35,049 nucleotides of DNA, taken from contig NZ_BQUN01000017.1 in assembly GCF_026008495.1 (NCBI RefSeq), positions 1 to 35,049 of the forward strand. Direction: 5' to 3'. This DNA is from Streptomyces sp. A012304 (GTDB lineage Bacteria; Actinomycetota; Actinomycetes; Streptomycetales; Streptomycetaceae). The notes below the pieces were generated by a model. That model was not told the DNA's origin, searched no databases, and saw only the letters and a program-made list of their open reading frames with translations. The position numbers and the translations under genes are program-made. Shown one piece after another: positions 1-6,670 of the stretch. Numbering within the stretch: position 1 is the stretch's first letter; the number at the start of each line of letters is the position of its first letter.

Positions 1-8
1 TAAGCGGT

Positions 9-52
9 GGGGGCGGGGTGGGAGGGGGGAGGGGGAGGGGAGCCCCCTCCCC
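9..52. other. G-rich tract with hairpin (possible G-quadruplex or terminator)
   Basis: Several runs of three to six G fall between 9 and 40 on the plus strand, matching a quadruplex-type pattern. The last part, GGGGAGGGG (32-40), pairs perfectly with CCCCTCCCC (44-52) around a 3-nt loop, so a hairpin is also possible. It may end transcription from a gene left of the window, since the window opens with TAA. That gene cannot be seen. Confidence 0.4.
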
Positions 53-199
53 AGCATCCGGCCTAGCCGAGTCGGCCCCGGACACGGTAGACGCGCGGGG
101 GCGCCGATCGCGTCCGGGACCGAGCCCCGCACGGTTCCCCGTACCGGCAGTACGACCCGGGTAGGGATAACCCCCCGTCAGGAACGCCAGGTCACCGCA

Positions 200-233
200 G
201 TGCACAGACGCCTGTGCACAGACGACTGTGTAC
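200..233. promoter_or_regulatory. Two overlapping palindromes, likely operator of the HTH regulator
   Basis: GTGCACAG (200-207), 4 nt, CTGTGCAC (212-219) is a perfect inverted repeat. Shifted by 14 bp, GTGCACAG (214-221), 4 nt, CTGTGTAC (226-233) repeats the same arrangement with one mismatch. This is the layout expected for two adjacent dimer sites. It lies immediately before the ATG at 236, so the adjacent regulator probably represses its own operon. The spacing is seen directly; the regulator's binding is inferred. Confidence 0.55.
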
Positions 234-235
234 GC

Positions 236-880
236 ATGCCACAGGAACCCGGTCCCGGTGAGCGCCCAGAGGTGGAGCGCGCATCCGCGGCCCCCGTCGA
301 ACTCGGTGATCTCGCCGCGCTCAAAGCGCTTGCCCAGCCTCGTCGTCAGCGCATGCTGGAGCACCTCACCCTGCACGGCCCGGCCACCTCGGCGTCGCTC
401 GCCCGGGCCCTCGGGCTGAACACTGGGTCGACCAGCTACCACCTGCGTGAACTGGCCAGGTACGGCTTCGTCGAGGAGACGGACGGTCAGTCGGCCGCCC
501 CGTCGCAGGCCCGGCCCCGCGAGCGCTGGTGGCGGGCTGTCCCCGGTGACCGCCGTTTTCCGCCGCGCAGTCGGCAGAGCCCCGAGATGCGGCAGGTCAT
601 GGACGAGCTGAACCACTATGCCTACGCCGCCGACCTGGAGCTCTTCGAGCGGCTCCAGCGGGAGGCGGACGACGGAGACCCGTGGGCGGACGCCTTCCCG
701 TACTCACGCGGGACCATCCGGCTCACGCTGCCAGAACTCCGGGAGTTCTTCGAGGAGTACATAGCCCTCCTCAACCGCTACAAGCGACCCGAGTCCGAGA
801 CCCCGCCCGACGCGCGCACCCTGCTCACGCGGTTCCTCGCCTTCCCCGCCCCCACCGCCAGAGAGGCCGACCCCTCATGA
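236..880 (+). CDS. ArsR-like winged-helix transcriptional regulator
   Basis: A 214-residue DNA-binding protein. A winged-helix domain of the HTH_20/ArsR type sits near residues 22-80, with the segment LAQPRRQRMLEHL leading into the first helices and STSYHLRELARYGFVEE forming the recognition helix and wing. No cysteine or histidine metal-sensing motif is visible, so it is probably not a metal sensor. The C-terminal half is helical and resembles other actinobacterial HTH_20 proteins. The ATG at 236 is preferred over the in-frame GTG at 200 because the palindromic operator covers 200-233; the GTG remains possible. The stop overlaps the start of the permease gene (ATGA), so the two are co-transcribed and the regulator probably controls the permease. 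The signal it senses is unknown. Confidence 0.8.
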   Translation: MPQEPGPGERPEVERASAAPVELGDLAALKALAQPRRQRMLEHLTLHGPATSASLARALGLNTGSTSYHLRELARYGFVEETDGQSAAPSQARPRERWWRAVPGDRRFPPRSRQSPEMRQVMDELNHYAYAADLELFERLQREADDGDPWADAFPYSRGTIRLTLPELREFFEEYIALLNRYKRPESETPPDARTLLTRFLAFPAPTAREADPS

Positions 881-3453
881 TGCTGCGTTACGCCCTCAAG
901 TCCGTGCGCGCACGCAAAGCGGGCTTCCTGGGGGCCTTCCTCGCCCTGATGTGCGCCGCCGCGCTGATCACCGCGTGCGGCACCCTCCTGGAGACAGGGC
1001 TGCGCGGCGGCATCCGTACCGAGCGCTATGCCGCGACCCCCGTCGTCGTCTCCGCCGACCAGAACGTCCACCAGAGGACCGTCAAGCACAAGAAGGGCAA
1101 GACGAAGGTCAAGCACAAGGCGAAGCCGATCGCGGAACGCGCCTGGCTCCCGGCCGACCTCGCCCGCACCCTCGCCGACACTCCCGGGGTGGCCCGCGTC
1201 ATCCCCGAACTCACCTTCCTCGCCGAGCCGTTGGTCCTCAAGACCCCAAACGCCCCCGACACCCCTGACGCCCCCGACAGCACCGGCGCTGTCAGCACGG
1301 ACAGACCCGCCTACGGTCACGCCTGGGAGTCCGCCGCGCTGACGCCGTACCGGCTGACCGCGGGTGCCGCGCCCGAGAAGGCCACCGACATCGTCGTCGA
1401 CCGTCATCTCGCCGAGCGCGCCCGTCTCGCCCTCGGCGACCGTCTCACCGTCCAGTCGACGCAGTCCCCGCGCACCTACCGTGTCACCGGCATCGCCGCT
1501 CCTGCCGCGGACGTACGCCACCAGACGTCCCTCTTCTTCTCCGCGGCCGAGGCACGCCGACTTGCCGCTCACCCCGGGCAGGTCACCGCGTTCGGGCTGA
1601 TCCCGCGGGCCGGTACGGACCCGGGCCGGTTGCGGCAGGCCGTGGCGGAGGCGGTGCGCGGTACCGGCGCGCAGGTCAGCGTCGGGGATGCCCGGGGCCC
1701 GGTCGAGTTCCTGGACGCCGCCGCGGCCCGCACGAAACTCGTCAGCATGGGCGGTGCGATGGGCGGCACCTCGCTGCTCGTGGCGGTTCTCGTGGTCGTC
1801 GGGACCTTCGCGCTCACCGTCCAGCAGCGCCATCGGGAGCTCGCCCTGCTCCGCGCCATCGCCGCCACCTCAGGGCAGATCCGCAAGCTCCTCGGGCGGG
1901 AGGCGCTGCTCGTGGGAGCGGCCGCGGGTACGGTCGGCGCTCTCGTGGGTCTGCCGCTCGGGGGTTGGCTGCACGGCAGGTTCGTGGCGCTGGGCGCCGT
2001 TCCCGCCACGCTGGAGCACAGCGTCGGTGTCTTCCCCCCGTTCGCCGCCGTCGTCGCGACCCTGCTCGGTGCGTGGGCCGCCGCCCGGATCGCCTCCCGC
2101 CGGGTGGCCCGCATCCGTCCGGCCGAGGCACTCGCCGAAGCCCGCGCCGAGCGCACCCGACCGGCCTGGGGCCGCGTCGTCGCCGGTCTGCTGCTGCTCG
2201 CCGGCGGCGCCGTCCTCGTCGCCCTGCTCAGTGTGCTGCGTACCGAACCCGCCTCGACGCCCGTGACGTTCCTCGCGGTCGTGGTCCTGTCCACCTCCGT
2301 CGCCCTCCTCGGGCCGCTCCTCGTCCGGGCGGCCACTCTGTTCCTCGCCGGCCCTCTGCGGCTGACCGGGCCCGGTGGCCGGCTCGCCAAGGCGAACCTG
2401 CGCGGCAACGCCGTCCGTATGGCCTCCGTCGTCACCCCTCTCACCCTGCTCGTCGGCATGGCCTGCACGGTCCTGTTCGTGCAGCCCACCCTCGGTGACG
2501 CGGCTCGCGCCCAGGCCCGCGAGGGCGTCCTCGCCGACTGGGTCGTCGCCTCGCACGGTCCCGGTGTTCCCGGCGAGGCGGCGCGACGCCTGCGCACGGA
2601 ACGGGATGTCGTCACCGAAGTGGTCCGCACGACCGTGCGCGTCGGCCTCGACAAGTACGCGGCTCAGGGCGTCTCCCCGGCCGGTCTCGCCCGCACCTGG
2701 GACCCGGACGTCACCGCCGGCTCCCTGGACAGGCTCACCGAACGCACCGTCGCCGTCAGCGCACTGGCCGCGGACCAGCTGCACTTGACCCCCGGCAGCA
2801 CTCTGAAGCTCACACTCGGCGACGGCACGCCCGCCACGCTCACCGTCGCCGCCGTCTACGCCAAGGGTCTCGGTTTCGGGGACCTCACCTTCGCGCACGA
2901 CCTGCTCGCACGCCACGTCGACAACCCGCTGTCCTCCTCCCTCCTCGTCAGCACGGACCGTACACAGACACAACTCGCGACTACGCTCCGTGAGTTCCCG
3001 GGGCTCGCGGTGCTCTCCCCGGACGCCGCCGACTCGCTCCAGGCCGAGCGGCAGCAGGCGAACGCGGAGGTCAACTTCCTGGCCATGGGGCTCGTCCTGG
3101 CGTTCACGGCCATCGCCGTGGTCAACACGCTCGCCATGTCCGTCTCCGAACGGGTGAGGGAGTTCGCGCTGCTGCGTCTCGCCGGGGCGACTCGCCGTCA
3201 GGTGCTGCGGATGCTCCGCCTCGAGGCCCTGTCGGTCCTGCTCCTCGCCACAGCCCTCGGCAGTGGCATCGCCCTCGCCGTCCTGACCGCGTTCAGTGTC
3301 GGCATGACGGGCCGGGCGGCACCGGCGGTCACTCCCCTGGTGTACGTCGCGGTGGTCGCCGGTGCCGGACTCCTCGCTCTTGTCGCGACCGCCCTGCCGG
3401 GCCGGGTGGCGCTCAGGGTCCGCGCGGTGACCGTGGCGACGGCCAAGGAGTGA
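877..3453 (+). CDS. FtsX-like ABC transporter permease (MacB/LolC type)
   Basis: An 858-residue membrane protein with the duplicated FtsX architecture: one N-terminal membrane helix (about 18-38), a large extracellular domain, a block of helices from about 290 to 410, further central helices, a second extracellular domain and a C-terminal FtsX block. The coupling segments RHRELALLRAIAATSGQIRK and SERVREFALLRLAGATRRQV appear once in each half, as expected where a permease meets its ATPase. The start is the ATG overlapping the regulator's stop; a second ATG follows immediately. No ATP-binding partner is encoded next to it, as the downstream gene is convergent. A Lys/His-rich loop at residues 68-84 is unusual for this GC-rich genome. 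Substrate unknown; such permeases export peptides or antibiotics, or move lipids. Confidence 0.88.
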   Translation: MMLRYALKSVRARKAGFLGAFLALMCAAALITACGTLLETGLRGGIRTERYAATPVVVSADQNVHQRTVKHKKGKTKVKHKAKPIAERAWLPADLARTLADTPGVARVIPELTFLAEPLVLKTPNAPDTPDAPDSTGAVSTDRPAYGHAWESAALTPYRLTAGAAPEKATDIVVDRHLAERARLALGDRLTVQSTQSPRTYRVTGIAAPAADVRHQTSLFFSAAEARRLAAHPGQVTAFGLIPRAGTDPGRLRQAVAEAVRGTGAQVSVGDARGPVEFLDAAAARTKLVSMGGAMGGTSLLVAVLVVVGTFALTVQQRHRELALLRAIAATSGQIRKLLGREALLVGAAAGTVGALVGLPLGGWLHGRFVALGAVPATLEHSVGVFPPFAAVVATLLGAWAAARIASRRVARIRPAEALAEARAERTRPAWGRVVAGLLLLAGGAVLVALLSVLRTEPASTPVTFLAVVVLSTSVALLGPLLVRAATLFLAGPLRLTGPGGRLAKANLRGNAVRMASVVTPLTLLVGMACTVLFVQPTLGDAARAQAREGVLADWVVASHGPGVPGEAARRLRTERDVVTEVVRTTVRVGLDKYAAQGVSPAGLARTWDPDVTAGSLDRLTERTVAVSALAADQLHLTPGSTLKLTLGDGTPATLTVAAVYAKGLGFGDLTFAHDLLARHVDNPLSSSLLVSTDRTQTQLATTLREFPGLAVLSPDAADSLQAERQQANAEVNFLAMGLVLAFTAIAVVNTLAMSVSERVREFALLRLAGATRRQVLRMLRLEALSVLLLATALGSGIALAVLTAFSVGMTGRAAPAVTPLVYVAVVAGAGLLALVATALPGRVALRVRAVTVATAKE

Positions 3454-3504
3454 CCTCGGATCGAAAGGATTGATCAGGATCGACCCGAAGTGCTCCGGCC
3501 GGGT

Positions 3505-3522
3505 CCCCTCGACGCCGAGGGG
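3505..3522. terminator. Hairpin between convergent permease and rhodanese genes
   Basis: CCCCTCG (3505-3511) pairs perfectly with CGAGGGG (3516-3522) around the 4-nt loop ACGC, in the 70-bp gap between two converging genes. No U-tract follows, which is common for actinobacterial terminators. It could serve both strands. Confidence 0.5.
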
Positions 3523-3523
3523 C

Positions 3524-3946
3524 CTACGGCGTCACCGGCAGCCCCGCCGCCCGCCACGCCTGGAACCCGCCGACCAGGTCGGTGGCCCGGTGCAGCCCCA
3601 ACCGGTGCAGGGACGCGGCCGCCAGGCTCGACGCGTAGCCCTCGTCGCAGATCACGACGACTCGCAGGTCGTGGCCGGTGGCTTCGGGGAGACGGTGGCT
3701 GCCCTGGGGGTCGAGGCGCCACTCGAGTTCGTTGCGTTCGACGACCAGCGCACCCGGGATGAGCCCGTCCCGTTGGCGCAGGGCGGCGTACCGGATGTCG
3801 ACGAGCAGCGCCTCGCCCGCGCGGGCGGCCTCGTACGCCTCGCCTGCCTCCACGCGCGCGTACCCCGCACGCACCCGCTCCAGCAGCTCGTCGATGCCGA
3901 CGGGCCCGGCGTGGTCCACCGACTGCCGCGACCGCTCGCCGCTCAC
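3524..3946 (-). CDS. Rhodanese-like domain protein
   Basis: A 140-residue single-domain rhodanese (sulfurtransferase fold). LLVDIRYAALRQRDGLIPGA is the usual CH2A-like N-terminal motif, and Cys100 in VICDEGYASS is at the expected position of the persulfide-carrying cysteine. The end, LVGGFQAWRAAGLPVTP, is typical. The GTG start overlaps the stop of the cysteine dioxygenase gene by 4 bases, so the two are translationally coupled. Rhodaneses transfer sulfane sulfur, so together the pair fits disposal of surplus cysteine sulfur. The active-site loop lacks the arginine common in thiosulfate sulfurtransferases, so the donor may differ. Physiological acceptor unknown. Confidence 0.85.
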   Translation of the reverse strand: MSGERSRQSVDHAGPVGIDELLERVRAGYARVEAGEAYEAARAGEALLVDIRYAALRQRDGLIPGALVVERNELEWRLDPQGSHRLPEATGHDLRVVVICDEGYASSLAAASLHRLGLHRATDLVGGFQAWRAAGLPVTP

Positions 3947-4470
3947 TGCCAGTCCTCCGGGCGCTCGACCTGCTCCAGGCGCAGTACCTGGCCCGTGCGG
4001 CTGTAGCGGCGGATGCGCGGCAGTGGCGGGTAGTAGGCGTGGACGGAGATCGCGTGCTCGTCGGGGGAGTCGTTGAGGACCTCGTGGACGTGGTGGTGTC
4101 CGAAGGCGCGGCCCTGGCCGGCCGGCAGTCGGCGTGTGCGGTCGACGTCGTCCGACAGTTCCAGGGTCTTCCAGCCGTCGGTGGGCAGCCGTGCGGCGAG
4201 GGCGTTCTCCTTGAGCGCTCCGCGCGCGGTGAGGAAGGCGCCGACGGAGTCGGCGTGGTCGTGCCAGCCGGTGCCGGTGCCGGGCGGCCAGCCGATCAGC
4301 CAGGCCTCGCTGCCGCCGGGCCCTTCGAGGCGGACCCAGGTGCGGCCCTGCGGGTCGAGGGGGAGTGCGGAGATCAGTTCGGTGTCGGCGGCCGTACGGC
4401 GGACGAAGTCGAGGAGGTCCGCCTGGGTGGGCGGGGCGATGGTGGGGGACACGGAAAGGGAGACAGACAC
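3943..4470 (-). CDS. Cysteine dioxygenase family protein
   Basis: A 175-residue cupin that is predicted to oxidise L-cysteine to cysteine sulfinate using Fe(II) and O2. Metal ligands are visible: the HDH pair (His70, His72) after the GTGTGWHDHADS stretch, and a third histidine in GHHHVHEV (His127 or His129). Ser142, His144 and Tyr146 in AISVHAYYPPL match the Ser-His-Tyr triad of the family. Length is normal for bacterial enzymes. The start is GTG at 4470 with AGGA a few bases upstream. It is the first main gene of an operon with the rhodanese and is preceded by a cysteine-rich leader peptide gene and a hairpin, suggesting control by cysteine supply. A related thiol (for example 3-mercaptopropionate) as substrate cannot be excluded. 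Confidence 0.88.
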   Translation of the reverse strand: MSVSLSVSPTIAPPTQADLLDFVRRTAADTELISALPLDPQGRTWVRLEGPGGSEAWLIGWPPGTGTGWHDHADSVGAFLTARGALKENALAARLPTDGWKTLELSDDVDRTRRLPAGQGRAFGHHHVHEVLNDSPDEHAISVHAYYPPLPRIRRYSRTGQVLRLEQVERPEDWQ

Positions 4471-4500
4471 GGGTTACCGTCCTGGGGGCGTTCGCGGAGA

Positions 4501-4536
4501 GCGCGCGGCAGCGCGGGGGCGCTCGGCGGCGCGCGC
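4501..4536 (-). terminator. Hairpin between leader peptide and cysteine dioxygenase (candidate attenuator)
   Basis: AGCGC (4510-4514), GGGG loop, GCGCT (4519-4523) is perfect. It is extended, with interruptions, by GCGCGC (4501-4506) pairing with GCGCGC (4531-4536). It lies after the leader peptide stop (4558) and before the dioxygenase ribosome-binding site. That is where an attenuator or translation-controlling hairpin would sit. Its action is inferred. Confidence 0.45.
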
Positions 4537-4557
4537 CGATGGAAGGGGGATGCGAAT

Positions 4558-4644
4558 TCAGCAGGACGGACGACACACGCAGCCCGCGTAGCGGACGAGG
4601 TCCATATGGACCCTCCGCCACAGGCGCACACAGGTGTCGGTCAC
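4558..4644 (-). CDS. Short Cys-rich leader peptide upstream of cysteine dioxygenase
   Basis: A 28-codon reading frame starting at GTG 4644 and ending TGA at 4558. Its C-terminal part reads RRVHMDLVRYAGCVCRPSC, with four Cys codons in all (residues 5, 22, 24 and 28). The RR-x-H-x-DL-x-R...C-x-C-R pattern matches the family annotated in actinobacteria as 'putative leader peptide', found ahead of sulfur genes. A -10 box ends 7 nt before the GTG, so the transcript likely begins at the start codon (leaderless). Leaderless short frames with clustered Cys codons are known in mycobacteria as cysteine-responsive attenuators. By analogy this peptide would read Cys-tRNA charging and adjust expression of the dioxygenase-rhodanese operon. 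An internal GTG (codon 6) is an alternative start. Confidence 0.72.
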   Translation of the reverse strand: MTDTCVRLWRRVHMDLVRYAGCVCRPSC

Positions 4645-4651
4645 GATGCGG

Positions 4652-4680
4652 AGTACACCATGCCGGTGCGGACCGGTCAA
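4652..4680 (-). promoter_or_regulatory. Promoter of the leader peptide / cysteine dioxygenase operon
   Basis: On the minus strand TTGACC (4680-4675), a 17-bp spacer and TGTACT (4657-4652) form a good housekeeping-type promoter. Seven bases separate the -10 box from the leader peptide's GTG, predicting a transcript that starts at or near that codon. Confidence 0.65.
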
Positions 4681-4718
4681 CTCACCGTCACCATACGGAC
4701 CGCAGGGTGACGGTGAGT
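4680..4718. repeat. Long perfect inverted repeat abutting the -35 box
   Basis: ACTCACCGTCACC (4680-4692) is the exact reverse complement of GGTGACGGTGAGT (4706-4718), with a 13-nt loop. It touches the -35 box of the leader peptide promoter. It could be an operator, or the terminator for the flavin monooxygenase gene that ends at 4885 and reads towards it. The neighbouring 4720-4884 is C-rich low-complexity sequence with no gene visible. Confidence 0.6.
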
Positions 4719-4884
4719 GGGATCTTCCGATCATCGCACCGGCCGACGGCGTGACCCACCGGCCCGCGCCCCGTCACTCCCCCTCGAGCCTCACGCCTGC
4801 CACCCGGGGCCTCACGCACCCCCGCCCCCATCACTCCACCTCAAGCCCCAAGCCCAGCGCCCCAGCCCCAAGCCCCCCACCCCG

Positions 4885-6495
4885 TCACTTTGCGCCCGCT
4901 CCCGCCTCCGCCTCCGCCTGAGCCCTCACGGCCCCTCCCACGGCCGCCTCCGCCGCCGCGTACAGGTCGGCCGGGCGGACCCCGCTGAGCGCGGTGACGA
5001 GGTGGCCGTCGGGCCGGATCAGCAGGACGGTGTGGGCGGCCGCGCCCGGGTAGCTCTCGGCGACCAGCAGTTCCGCCGGGCAGGGCAGGGCCGTCACCGC
5101 GGCGGCGAGCCGGGGCATGATCCCCGCGCTCACCCAGTGCTTGCGCTCCCACACACCCGTGCCCGGCGCGATCAGCACGACGAGCAGGGCGCCGCGCCCG
5201 AAACGGTCCTGCAGCCGCACGAAGGAGCCGTCCTCCGCCGTGACGCGGACGTCCTCGACCGGCGAGCCGGGGGGCGTGGCCACGGGCACCGCCCCGTCCA
5301 GCTGCTGGGGTGCGAGCGGCGAGCCGGCGTACGTGCCGGGCGCGCCCAGCTGGCCCCGGCCCAGGTGGCCGTCCGTGAGCAGCACGTCGTGGCCGCGGGC
5401 GGCGCCGGGGACGTACGCCCTTATGCCACCGCCGCCGCGCAGCAGCGGCAGTGCCTGGTCGGCGGCGCGCAGCCGGGCGGCGATCACCGCGCGCCGCTCG
5501 GTCTGGTAGCTGTCGAGCAGTGCGTCGTGCCGGCCGTGGTGCCAGGCCAGGGCCAGTTTCCAGGCGAGGTTGTCGGCGTCCCGCAGGCCCTCGTCGAGGC
5601 CTTGGGTGCCGAGCGCGCCGAGCAGGTGGGCCGCGTCCCCGGCGAGGAAGACCCGCCCGGCGCGCCAGCGGCGGGCCAGCCGGTGGTGCACGGTGTGGAC
5701 ACCGGTGTCGAGCAGTTCGTACGCGGGGGTCGTGCCGTCGCTGCTCCAGCCGGAGAGGGTCTCGCGGACGCGGGCCACGAGCAGCTCCGGTGTGACGAGT
5801 TCCTTGCCGGGCGGCAGCAGCCAGTCCAGCCGCCAGACGCCTTCCGGGAGCGGGCGGGCGGTGATCTCCCCGGCGGAGGGACCGGAGGTCCGCCACGGCG
5901 GCGTCCGATGGAGCAACGCCTGACCGGTCCACGGGAGTTCCGTGCGCAGCGCGGCCACGGCGTGTCGCTCCACCGCCGTACGGCCGGGGAAGCGGATGTC
6001 GAGGAGCTTGCGGACGGTGGAGCGGGGGCCGTCGCAGCCCACGAGGTAACTGCCACGCCACCATGTGCCCTTCGGGCCGCGGGTGTGGGCGGTGACACCG
6101 GAAGGTTCCTGCTCGACGGTGTCCAGGCGGCTGTCCACGGCGATCCGCACGAGCCGCTCGCCCGCGAGGGCCGTGCGCAGGGCGCCGGTCAGCATGTGCT
6201 GGGCGAGGTGCAGGGGGGCCGGTTCGGTGTCGTCGAAAGTGATCTCGCGCGTCACCTGCTTGCGCCGCATCGCCCGCCATCCGGCCCAGCGGGTGCCGAC
6301 GGCGATGAGGGACGCCCCGGTGAGCCGTTCCACGAGGGTGGTGGTGTCCTCGCCCAGGACGACGGTGCGCGCGAGCCGCGGTTCGTCCTTGCCCGGGCCT
6401 TCGTCGAGGACGATCGACGGCACCTCCTGACGCGCCAGCGACAGGGCGAGCGTCAGCCCCACGGGCCCCGCTCCGACGATGATCACCGGGTCCAC
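4885..6495 (-). CDS. FAD-dependent aromatic-ring hydroxylase (class A monooxygenase)
   Basis: A 536-residue flavoprotein of the p-hydroxybenzoate hydroxylase group. The N-terminal dinucleotide-binding motif is VIIVGAGPVGLTLA, the DG motif is YLVGCDGPRSTVR, and the second FAD motif is GRVFLAGDAAHLLGALGTQG. After about residue 400 comes a C-terminal thioredoxin-fold-like region typical of MhpA and antibiotic-tailoring or rifampicin-type monooxygenases. The GTG at 6495 is chosen because it lies directly before the FAD motif with a purine-rich AGGGGG stretch upstream. Longer frames would run into the terminator at 6612-6645. No pathway genes are adjacent, so it appears to be a stand-alone monooxygenase using NAD(P)H and O2. 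The substrate cannot be told; the C-terminus is Ala/Glu-rich and probably disordered. Confidence 0.85.
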   Translation of the reverse strand: MDPVIIVGAGPVGLTLALSLARQEVPSIVLDEGPGKDEPRLARTVVLGEDTTTLVERLTGASLIAVGTRWAGWRAMRRKQVTREITFDDTEPAPLHLAQHMLTGALRTALAGERLVRIAVDSRLDTVEQEPSGVTAHTRGPKGTWWRGSYLVGCDGPRSTVRKLLDIRFPGRTAVERHAVAALRTELPWTGQALLHRTPPWRTSGPSAGEITARPLPEGVWRLDWLLPPGKELVTPELLVARVRETLSGWSSDGTTPAYELLDTGVHTVHHRLARRWRAGRVFLAGDAAHLLGALGTQGLDEGLRDADNLAWKLALAWHHGRHDALLDSYQTERRAVIAARLRAADQALPLLRGGGGIRAYVPGAARGHDVLLTDGHLGRGQLGAPGTYAGSPLAPQQLDGAVPVATPPGSPVEDVRVTAEDGSFVRLQDRFGRGALLVVLIAPGTGVWERKHWVSAGIMPRLAAAVTALPCPAELLVAESYPGAAAHTVLLIRPDGHLVTALSGVRPADLYAAAEAAVGGAVRAQAEAEAGAGAK

Positions 6496-6611
6496 GGTGT
6501 GCCGCCCCCTGCCCGCGAAGGTGTCCTGAGGGACGTGAGTGAACAAAAGGTTGGAGCAGGGTGCACGATCACAGAACGTATGCAACCCATTGCCGCTGCC
6601 CCCGTCAAGCG

Positions 6612-6645
6612 ACGGAGGCAGTGGCGAGTCCGCCACTGCCTCCGT
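6612..6645 (-). terminator. Terminator hairpin of the gluABCD operon
   Basis: ACGGAGGCAGTGGCG (6612-6626) pairs perfectly over 15 bp with CGCCACTGCCTCCGT (6631-6645) around the loop AGTC. It lies 26 bp beyond the gluD stop, at the end of the importer operon and upstream of the monooxygenase start. Confidence 0.85.
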
Positions 6646-6670
6646 ACAGGTCACACCGGTTGCGTGTGTG

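Noticed and set aside
6496..6654. N-terminal extension of the monooxygenase to 6654
   Set aside because: It would code through the 15-bp gluD terminator, gives an atypical peptide, and the FAD motif begins right after the GTG at 6495.
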